64,000 nucleotides of DNA from Buxus sempervirens (lineage: Eukaryota > Streptophyta > Magnoliopsida > Buxales > Buxaceae): the NCBI GenBank assembly GCA_947561395.2, contig OX387194.1, positions 18,648,048 through 18,712,047 on the forward strand, given 5' to 3'. The stretch's first letter is position 1, and each line of letters opens with the position of its first letter. Shown in pieces: positions 55,801-64,000 of the stretch. Below the pieces are notes generated by a model. It saw only the letters and a list, made by a program, of their open reading frames with translations. It was not told the DNA's origin and did no database searches. A program made the translations under genes and the position numbers.

Positions 55801-56211
55801 GCACATGGACTTACTCAAGCCCACCAAGGGCACCGTGGGCCTTCCAACGGGGCCCACCCCATCAGACTCAGATCGCCTAAATCAAGCAAGATAAAATCAA
55901 TTAAAGGGACCCACGCCACTCAGGCGGTCCCGACAAGACTTAACCAATTTGCATATCGGATTAGGAATCGGGTGAGAACCAAGTGAGAAAGCTGACTCAA
56001 ACCAGGGAACCCATGGGACCCGTCACCCGACGGGGTGGACTGGGGTGTCTACGGACTTCCCCAGACCGCAACCGAGAACAAAACTTAGAATCTCAAGCCG
56101 CAGACCCAAAAGCCCTAAATAGACAAGATTAGGCACCCAGGTGTCCGCCTGCACCCCATCAGGCGGTGGCGACTCCGAATCAACCCGTGCAGCGTTTCCC
56201 ACGCGCGCACA
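52895..56211 (+). repeat. E2 3' LTR (3317 bp)
   Basis: Starts with intact TGTAAGCACC and ends CGCGCACA before the ATCAC duplication. Palindrome clusters at 53591-53838 and 55022-55165, TATA box at 53849-53856. Differences from the 5' LTR are few and mostly C/T or G/A. Confidence 0.93.
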
Positions 56212-56216
56212 ATCAC

Positions 56217-57752
56217 CTTTTGCCCTCTAATATATTTAACTCTCTGGTGGAGGGTAGATGGTATAGCCCTAGCTGTGTGAATCCACGGCCTTCCTAGGAG
56301 TCGGTTGAAGGCTGCAGGTATATCCATCACCTCAAATGTGATGTTAAAAATATACGGACCAATTGTGACCGGCAGTTCAACCTCCCCTAGGGAGCGTGTT
56401 TTAGAGCTATCAAAGGCTCTTATGATTCTTCCATTTTGTTTGATTTTATTTTGCTCCAGACCGAGCTTAACAAAGGTAATTAACGGGCAGACATTCAGAG
56501 CCGACCCATTATCAATTAAAACCCGGGCTATCATGCAACCCTTACTGAGCACAGCTATGTGCAAAAGATCAACATGATGGTACCCTGATGGGCTGATTTC
56601 AGTCTCAGAAAAGGTTATAACATTGTGGGATAATATCTGCCCAACCATCCGGCCTAGTTGGTCTGGTTCAATTTTTTAGGCACATGGGCCCCCTGAAGTA
56701 CCTTCAACAAAGATTCCCTATGTTTTTCAGAATTCAACAATAAACCCAATATTGAGATCTGGGCAGGGACCTTGTTTAACTGCTCAACAACATTGAACTC
56801 ACTCTTTTTTATGATCTTAACGAGGTCAGCAGCCTCACTGTCAACTACCTGAGGGGCATCTTCCCCTACTTTGGCCTTTCCTTTATTTTTCTCTTCTTCC
56901 TTCTTTTCTTTTCCCATTTCTTTCTGTTTTTCTTCCTCCCCCATACCTTTTCCTGGCCTTGTCATGAGGTTTACTTCTTCTTTGCTTTCAACTGCAGGGA
57001 ATGTAGTAGTAAATGCTTCACTGTAGTTCCATGGTACAGCCGATTCAGAATAAGCAGGCTTAGGGACATTTACCACTAATGGAGGAAGTTTGGACCTGGG
57101 TGTGGAAGTCTGAGTAAGGGGAACATTAACAACCAATGGTGGAAGTTGTTTTGGTTGGGGGGTTGCAGAAATGACTGATGCACTAACAGGGTCAGTTTAT
57201 GACCAATGGTGGTTTGGACTGAATGGGTGAAGTAAAAGTGGATGGACTGCAATTGATGACCAAAGGTGGTTTTGCAATGTTCATTTGGGCCATGAGAGAT
57301 GAGACTTGGTCCAAAGAAGAGCTAATGTTCTTTGCAGCACTATCATTCCCTTTTGAAATCACATTTACCTCTTGGTTTTCATTTCTTCTGTCAAAATAGA
57401 CTTTGACCATTGTCCCTATAGGAGCAATTAATTGAGATGGGTCAAAGGTTATTTTGTCAGAGGAGATGACCCCTATGACATTAGATGGGCCTGCCCCATG
57501 ATGCTGGGGCAGTGGGTTTTGTCCAATATCTGTTCTCGAAGGATTAGGAGCCCCTGTATTGAAAGACAGGGTATTCTGGTCTAGTAAATCCTTAATAGCA
57601 TGTTTCAAAGGCCAGCACTTGTCAGTAGGGTGCCCAGGTGCACCCATATGGAAATCACAAGTATTGGAGGGGTCATAATTTCTCCCCTTAGATGCCTTCG
57701 GATTGGGCTCTCTTAAGGTGATATACCCTGCCTGCAATAAAGTGGGCAACAG
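56217..57752 (-). pseudogene. E3 gag C-terminus and protease, broken
   Basis: Read from 57752 down: the knuckle C-X2-H-X5-H-X4-C (CDFHMGAPGHPTDKC, near 57655), a linker, VEQLNKVPAQISILGLLLNS (near 56780), then the protease with LIDNGSALNVCP (near 56520) and FEVMDIPAAFNRLLGRPWIH. Frame breaks occur near 57190 and 56655. The sequence runs into the E2 insertion at 56216 and continues at 34090. The last about 30 residues of the longest ORF here belong to the E2 LTR. Confidence 0.88.
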
Positions 57753-58988
57753 CTAAGAAGGATTCATGGGAATAGGGGTAAAAACCCTATTTCTCCTTGC
57801 TGCAAAGTAGGCATCCTTTTCCTCCTTAGTAAAAACTCTTTTTTGGTCTGATGGTGCTACTGGAACATTAACCCTCATAGGGGCCTCGGTAGACGGAACA
57901 GATGGAGTAGGAAAATGAGCAGGTATGTTGATTTCTATGGGCTTGTTATGACCAGATGGTGGCTGTATCATGTTCACCTCCCCTTCTTTCTTGTTCTCAT
58001 TCTTCTTCATCCCGTTCCCTTTCTTCAGATAAGGGTCCTGCTGACTAACCATGGAAGAGTTGTCAATTATCTTACCTGACCTGATCCCGTCTTCAATTCG
58101 GTCAGCCACTTGGACTAAGGCAGCAAAATTAGTGGTGGTCTGACCCACCAAATGGCTGTAGAATGGTTGACCCAAAGTACTAATGAAAGTGGAAATCATT
58201 TCCTGCTCTAGCATAGGTGGCCTGACTTGAGAGGCTGTCTCCCTCCATCTCTTGGCATACTGCCTTACAGTCTCATCCCTTCCTTTGCTCATTCTCATTA
58301 CGTCATACCTGTCTGGCACGATCTCTGAATTGAACCGATCTTGAGCCAGGAAGGCATCTGCTAGGTCCTTCCATCTTCTAATCTTTCTATGGTCTAGAGT
58401 GGCGAACCATCTCAATGCGGTTCCAGTTAAACTCCTTTGGAATAGCTGAATCGAGACACCCTCATCCTGCCCGAACTAGCATAGGGCACCACAGTACAAC
58501 TTTAGATGGCTCATGGGGCAGCCTGTGCCATCATACTTGTCTAGGTCTGGGCACTTGAACTTAGCCGGCAGGTTAACATTGGGGTATAGGCATAAGTCCT
58601 CAAAATTGGTGCCCCCAAAGTTGCTCACCCCTTTTACTTCTCTAAGTTCATCTTTGATCATTTCTAGTTTATGTAAGAACTTCCTTTCAACTTCTTCCCT
58701 TATTTTTTCCTTTTCCTTAGCTTTGTCTAACTCAACTGTCTCATCCCTAATCAGTATAGGTTCAGGGGTGGGTTCATAGACGGGTTTAGGAATAGGTTGA
58801 ACTGGAGGTGGAATATTGATTTGGGGTGTAGGTGCAGGGTTGGAAGTGGATGCTTGATTTTGGGCCTGCACTTGTTGGGCCTGCACAGACAGTATGTTCT
58901 CTAGCATTCGGGCTAGTCCTGCTACTTGCTCTTGGAGCAGGGCAACATCTGGATGAGGAGCATCAGCTTCATTCTTAATGGGATTCAT
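57753..58988 (-). pseudogene. E3 gag, N-terminal and capsid-like part
   Basis: Starts MNPIKNEADAPHPDVALLQE at 58988. A coiled coil near residues 75-125 (charged, KEKEKIREEVERKF) is followed by the capsid-like domain (LPAKFKCPDLDKYDGTGCP, RSLTGTALRWFATLDH, VRQYAKRWRETASQVRPP). Stops: TAG at 58476-58478, where E1 gag has Gln in the same block, and TAG at 57753-57755 in the VFTPIPMNPS-LLPTLL region. Apart from these the frame is continuous. Confidence 0.9.
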
Positions 58989-59199
58989 GGCTCGAGCTCT
59001 TGATCTGGTTACAGGAGCTATGATTGCAAGTGTACTTGGTACCTGGCAAAAATAAACAGAATATATTAATGCTCATTTAATCTCCTTCACCTACCTAGGA
59101 ATGCCTATGTGCAAGCTGGGTGAACACGAGTTTGGATTTGTTTTTTTATTTGCTTCTTCTTTTTTTTTTTTTAAGAATTTTTGGAATATTCTAGGGCTT

Positions 59200-60180
59200 C
59201 CACCAGGTCCCATAAGAGAAAAAGATCTGAAATTCAAAGGCTTTCAGAGGCCCAAGAGTATTTTTGGAAAAAGTCTGAAATTTAAAGGCTTTCAGAGGCC
59301 CAGGGGTATTTTGCAAAAGGTCTGAAATTCAAAGGCTTTCAGATGCCCAAGGATATTTTTGAAAAAGATCTGAAATTCAAAGGCTTTCAGATGCCCAAGG
59401 ATATTTTTGAAAAAGATCTGAAATTCAAAGGCTTTCACAGGCCCAGAGATTTTTTTAGAAAAATTCTGAAATTCAAAGGCTTTCAGAGGCCCAAAAGGTT
59501 AAAGTCTGAAATTCAAAGGCTTTCAGAGGCCCAAAAGGTTAAAATCTGAAATTCAAAGGCTTTTAGAGGCCCCAAGAGGAAAAAGTCTGAAATTCAAAGG
59601 CTTCCCGAGGCTCAAAGGATTTTTTTTTTTTTGGAAAAAGTCTGAAATTCAAAGGCTTTCAGAGGCCCAGGGATTTTTTTTGGAAAAAGTTTGAAATTCA
59701 AAAGCTTTCAGAGGCCCAGAGATTTTTTTAGAAAAATTCTGAAATTCAAAGGCTTTCAGAGGCCCAAAAGGTTAAAGTCTGAAATTCAAAGGCTTTCAGA
59801 GGCCCAAAAGGTTAAAATCTGAAATTCAAAGGCTTTCAGAGGCCCAAAAGGGTTAACATCTGAAATTCAAAGGCTTTCAGAGGCCCAAAAGGTTAAAATC
59901 TGAAATTCAAAGGCTTTCAGAGGCCCCAAGAGGAAAAAGTCTGAAATTCAAAGGCTTCCCGAGGCTCAAAGGATTTTTTTTTTTTTTGGAAAAAGTCTGA
60001 AATTCAAAGGCTTTCAGAGGCCCAGGGATTTTTTTTGGAAAAAGTTTGAAATTCAAAAGCTTTCAGAGGCCCAGGGATGTTTTTAGAGAAAGTCTAAAAT
60101 TCAAAGGCTTTCAGAGGCCCCAAGGATATTTTTGAAAAAAGATCTGAAATTCAAAGGCTTTCAGAGGCCCAAAAGTTTTT
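59200..60180 (-). repeat. Tandem repeat between the E3 leader and gag
   Basis: About 22 units of 38-48 bp carrying TCTGAAATTCAAAGGCTTTC followed by AGAGGCCC. Each core has complementary ends TCTGAAA and TTTCAGA, a possible 7-bp stem. Arms are mostly constant here, so pairing may be incidental. Confidence 0.85.
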
Positions 60181-60298
60181 ATTTATTTACACTTTTTTTT
60201 GAAGCATTTTCTTCAAACTCATCTCCTTTTTATCATTTAAAGGTTAAAGGAACAAGATTTAGTTGAGAAAAACTGATTAAAATTGAATTCTCCGCTAA

Positions 60299-60430
60299 GA
60301 CCGTATACCAGTACGGTCCGGCTGTGCCTGTATTTAAATTACGAGCAAGCTGTGACCGTATAATTAACATGGGCGAGCCCAGACCGTATAATCACTACGA
60401 GCGAGCCCAGCCTGTATTATAACTACGGTT
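60299..60430. promoter_or_regulatory. E3 palindrome cluster in the internal 5' region
   Basis: Five 21-bp palindromes start near 60299, 60326, 60354, 60382 and 60410 (period 28). Arms such as GACCGTATA...TACGGTC and GCCTGTATT...ACGG. On the - strand this is about 1.3 kb upstream of the gag start. Confidence 0.82.
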
Positions 60431-61668
60431 TTACGGAGCTGCTTTATGTTTCTTCAGTTTTTTCATGGTTTGATCACTTTGATTGCTCATCCAAACATAC
60501 GGTTCACCCATGCTAGGCCTCTAAACTGTCCCAAAGTGGACTTTGACATATTTGCAAAAATACATGCTTAGGAGGGCACATGTTCCCTCTAAATTGACAC
60601 CATACTCAAGAATTTGGTATCCTTTTGTTGCCTCTTGTACAAACATTGGGTAGGATTGATTCTAAACAGAGTTAGAGACTCTTCCAATGGGCTACACCAT
60701 GCTTAAGAACCATACATATCTGGGACCAATTTTGTCCCCAAACCAATGGGCACCATGACACCTCTATATCATGAAAACAATGCAAAAATTAAGGTTACCT
60801 TGTTACCTTGTTTACCTTCAATATGGCATCCACATTATGCCTTGGTTTGTAAGCCGTGCAAACGGCCTTCCCTCAATTACAAACCCATATTCCCACGTAA
60901 TTGTTTACTTTAGCAAAAAACGTGTATCTCCACCTTCAAGCGTAGGGGTTTTGGGTTTTGGCTTAATGGCAACTTAGAACTCAAGCCTAATGATGACCAA
61001 AATCCTAGATCCACATTATCATCACATCATTGGCCCAAAGTTCTAAGGTGAATGTTTTCACTTTCGCTTTCCGAAGTAACGACCTCGATGTGCCAAGCTA
61101 CACACATTCGGGTTCAACTTACTATAGGTTATAGGTAGGCTGTGTAAAAAAATAAAATGTGCACAGTGCATTGTAAAAATAGGGTGCATTCACAACGTCC
61201 CAAACCCTTGCCACTCTTTTCGCAGCCATGTATAAACAAACCAAGGCATATAGGGAGCATATTAAAGCAAGTAAACATAAGTAAACAAGCAACCCTATAG
61301 CACCTAAACATGCTCACAAAAATCATCCCAATCATGCAATCATAGGATCATGGTATATAGCCAAAATACATCATGGAGATCATGCTGAAAATTAAAACAT
61401 GCTATTATAAAAATACAGCAATAAATCAACATGGTTTAGCAGAATAAACCTCCCCTATGCATGTTTCTAGAAACAATCCTATAAATCAAAATTAAGCATG
61501 TTTCTACCCCCATGAATTCTTAAGCAATAAATCAGATTTAAAACATATCCCACATGCTTAAGAACACCAAACAGCAAGCAAAACAAAAACATGCTAAAAA
61601 ACACAAAATAGCAAGCAAATTATAAACACCAAAAACATGAACAAACACCAAAAGGCTCAAATCCACAA
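60431..61668 (-). other. E3 leader after the PBS
   Basis: Non-coding, A/T-rich, with scattered AAACATGC/GCATGTTT text near 61430-61630. Short ORFs here have no recognisable content. Confidence 0.5.
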
Positions 61669-61687
61669 GTCCCCAGCAGAGTCGCCA
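61669..61687 (-). promoter_or_regulatory. E3 primer-binding site, tRNA-Arg type
   Basis: TGGCGACTCTGCTGGGGAC on the - strand, 2 nt after the 5' LTR. It fits tRNA-Arg(ACG) at all but one position (CTGCT versus CCGCT expected). Confidence 0.85.
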
Positions 61688-61689
61688 GT

Positions 61690-63476
61690 TGTGAGACATG
61701 GGAAAAAAATCAATTTAATGACTTCCCTGATCATCACGCGGGATTCATTAAAAACACAGAGTCGCCACCATTCAATCTAGGTGTGAATGGACACCAAAAT
61801 ATTAAATAAGTACAAAAGGCAATTTTAGGGTAAAAATAACCCTCCTAAAAAAAAACAAGAGATGGGTAAGGGGATTAAGTTATGAACAGTGGAAGGTATT
61901 AGGCACCCCTATTCATCCACACAAGGTGGTTGCTAGGTATTGTTCATGTTAAAAATAAAGGAAAAGGGCTTGCTATAAAAATCACAAAAAACACAAAAAA
62001 ACAAACATGTATGGTTTTTTTATATGAATAGCCTGATTGATCCAGAACTTTCAAATATGATCATACCATTCCTAGGGTTTCATGATATTGAGATAAAATC
62101 AATCTAAAGTAAAAAAATCCAAAAATCTGGCTTCAAGTCAAATTTTAGAAATCTAGAAAAATATGATTTTTATAAAATATTTCAAAATTGAACCTGAATA
62201 GCCCAGGACATAGATAAAGCCCAAAGTTCACATTAAATCCAGAAATAAAAACCAAAAATACGCACGTTGATGAAGAACATCAAAAGGGGAGAACTTAGAC
62301 CGTAGGGTCTTATCTCAAAAGTGAAAAACAACTCAAAAACAACATCATGAAACCCTAGAATTTACTTTCAGGCTTCTAGATCCAGATCTATCATATTGAT
62401 CATGATAAATCCATGATCTTAGCCTAAAATCCCAAAAATCATGAAAATAGGGCTGTAGGTGCAAAAGTGATGAAAATCCAAATTTTAGGAAAAAGAGCGG
62501 ATCTCATGCTATAATCACCATGAACTCATAAGATTAATCCAGATTCAAAATAAAATCATTAAAACATGATCAGGATATCAAAACAGCCATATCTCACAGA
62601 TTAGAGCACATGGGGGTCTATCCTACGGATCCACCTATTCTCTTTTCCACTAGCTCTCTCTTCATGTTTTACGGCTAGAGAGACTCTTGAGGTACTTGGA
62701 GATAGGTTTGGGTACACAAACACAATCACAGGCCTTATTCTATAAAAAATAGAAAAAAACAGATTATGGGGTTCTATTCTAGGGATCCACTTGTTCCCTT
62801 TTCCCCTAGCTCTCTCTTCACTTTTTACGGCTAGAGAGACTCTTGAGGTACTTGGAGACAAGTTTAGGAATACAGAATAATATATGGCCTTATTCTACAG
62901 CAATGGAGAAGATCCTATTATCTCTAGAATTGAAAATATGAAATAAAAGGGAAAAGGGACTTATCTGGATTGAGCAAGCAGAGCAACATGGATTCCTTTC
63001 TTCTCTTGGAGCTCTTGAGTCTTCAAAATTTCGTGGCCCCTTACTTGAGAATCTCACCTCTATTTATAGGCAAGCACAGGGGCAAGGCTGGTCCAGAAGG
63101 ATATATCCTGATCCTCAGGATAGAGTGAAAAACAGAGATAATGCCCATCCATAGCCAACCAAGGTGGCTTCAGCGAATAAAAGACATAATTCGCTCATTT
63201 AAAGGGATATTGGACTAAAGATAAAGCTCGGAAATCAAGAGAAGAATAAAACTCGCACGAGTCTTTAGTGACCGTAAATGTTTTACGGTCCAACGGTGCC
63301 CGTATTTCCAATACGGGTGCGCCTAACCGTAGAGAAATTTCGGGCGAGACCGGCCAATGAATGAAATACGGGCAAAGCTTGCTTAGTCAATTTTTATGCA
63401 TTTTTTACCCTTTTTAAGCTCTAATTACATGTTTTTACTATTTTCTCATTTTGTAGTGTACTTTGGGGTGTCTACA
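61690..63476 (-). repeat. E3 5' LTR (1787 bp)
   Basis: Pair of the left LTR. TATA box on the - strand at 63060-63068; palindrome cluster at 63270-63373. Bounded by the GTATC duplication at 63477-63481. Confidence 0.92.
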
Positions 63477-63481
63477 GTATC

Positions 63482-64000
63482 TGACCAGATATGTCGGATA
63501 CATGAGTTTTGCTCAAAATTAGGGTTTTCCGAGAGATTTCACTTTTTACCATCATATCCTTCATTAAAGGAGTGGAAATCTCGGAAACAGCCTTAGGGTT
63601 AAGGTTAGTGGGCGCTAGACATTATTTTGTGTCTACCATCACACCAACCCTAACCCTAACCTTTGCCTATAAATAGGAGGCTCCTCCTTGAGCAAATGCC
63701 CATAAGTTGGAGATTCAAGAGCTCCGAGTGAAGAAGGGAACCGCTGCCGGACTGCTTCCAGAACCCAGGTAAGCCTCCAACCTCTCCTTTATTTTTATGT
63801 TTTTTACATTCTAGATCTAAATCTCTTCTTCTACCTTTCTGTAGAATAAGGCCTATGATGTGTGTATGAAAACCCTTCCCCTACTCAAAGTATCTCAAGA
63901 CTCCCCCTAGCCGTAAAACGTGAAGGCGGGATCTAGGTAAAACGAGACTGGGGATTGATCCTAGTGCTAGAACCTATTTGAATAAGCCTTTTGAATCTGT
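63482..64000 (+). repeat. E0 3' LTR, right piece, running out of the window
   Basis: Continues the palindrome split by E3, then U3, TATA box (TATAAATA, 63668-63675) and transcribed LTR. From about 63700 it resembles the E3 LTR on its own strand: GATTCAAGAGCTCCGAGTGAAG, GTAGAATAAGGCCTATG and CTAGCCGTAAAACGTGAAG. Thus E0 and E3 are related families inserted one in the other. A possible 5' splice site follows CCAGAACCCAG at 63766. Confidence 0.75.

Larger units (their letters stand above)
34096..56211 (+). mobile_element. E2: Tat-type element with sense extra ORF and full pol
   Basis: LTRs 34096-37403 and 52895-56211; duplication ATCAC at 34091-34095 and 56212-56216. PBS for tRNA-Arg at 37407 and PPT at 52882. 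Order: leader, DUF7745-like ORF, 143-bp array, hairpin array, truncated gag, protease, G-patch, linker, RT, RNH, aRNH, INT, 3' region. The first LTR base is changed (AGTAAG instead of TGTAAG). From 43649 to 50716 there is one reading frame broken only by five single stops. LTRs are nearly identical, so insertion is recent; it could still be copied only with outside enzymes. Confidence 0.94.
3509..63476 (-). mobile_element. E3: Tat-type element on the - strand, containing E1 and E2
   Basis: Bounded by near-identical LTRs (5' LTR 61690-63476, 3' LTR 3509-5294) and a 5-bp duplication GTATC (3504-3508 and 63477-63481). Its PBS (61669-61687) matches tRNA-Arg, and its polypurine tract abuts the left LTR. 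On the - strand the order is LTR, PBS, tandem repeats, gag, protease, E2 insertion, G-patch/linker, RT, RNH, aRNH, INT, E1 insertion, two antisense genes, PPT, LTR. Without the insertions it is about 21 kb. The dual RNase H and antisense extra genes place it in the Tat clade. All ORFs are disrupted, so it is not autonomous now. Confidence 0.92.

Overview
The window is plant nuclear DNA made almost entirely of nested Ty3/gypsy LTR retrotransposons of the Tat/Ogre type. The grounds are Tat-style gag, a protease with a DNGS motif, a G-patch, reverse transcriptase, two RNase H domains in tandem (the second of the archaeal-like aRNH type), integrase, primer-binding sites matching plant tRNA-Arg, and AAAGAGGGG(G)CAGC polypurine tracts. 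No host single-copy gene, rRNA or tRNA gene was found. The species cannot be named from the sequence; a TE-rich angiosperm genome is the safe reading.

Layout, oldest to youngest, with names used below. E0 (+ strand) is the outer element: 898-3508 and 63482-64000, with its LTR starting at 3297. E4 is an LTR fragment (1-897, - strand) inserted in E0. E3 (- strand, 3509-63476, target duplication GTATC) is inserted in the E0 LTR. E3 was then hit twice: by E1 (+ strand, 12445-29212, duplication CCCCT, between its pol and its extra genes) and by E2 (+ strand, 34096-56211, duplication ATCAC, between protease and the G-patch). Removing E1 and E2 with one duplication copy each leaves E3 at about 21 kb.

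E3 carries gag-pro (58988 to 56217, - strand) and linker-RT-RNH-aRNH-INT (34095 to 29662, - strand). Between pol and its 3' LTR it carries two extra genes in antisense: an intron-containing plant mobile domain (PMD) gene (7063-9781) and an intron-containing gene I call DUF7745-like (10252-11964). E0 carries a decayed antisense copy of the second gene (2821-1170). E2 carries a divergent copy in sense, upstream of gag (38957-40389), and there the intron is absent. E1 has gag and a second gag-like ORF but no pol. It shares its leader, 3' end and LTR ends with E2, so it looks like a non-autonomous partner of the E2 family.

Two kinds of structure are not explained by the usual element parts. First, clusters of four or five short palindromes at fixed period (27-bp palindromes every 39 bp in E0 and E2; 21-bp palindromes every 28 bp in E3) sit in the LTR U3 and in front of each extra gene. 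Second, the untranslated regions hold tandem arrays of short hairpins whose arms change together while the loop or linker stays the same (17.8 kb, 23.6 kb, 40.7-43.2 kb). The extra proteins, at least one with a coiled coil, together with the palindrome clusters may form an element-encoded regulatory or anti-silencing system; that is inference. All coding regions are decayed, and many stops are CAG-to-TAG or CGA-to-TGA changes, as expected from deamination of methylated cytosine.
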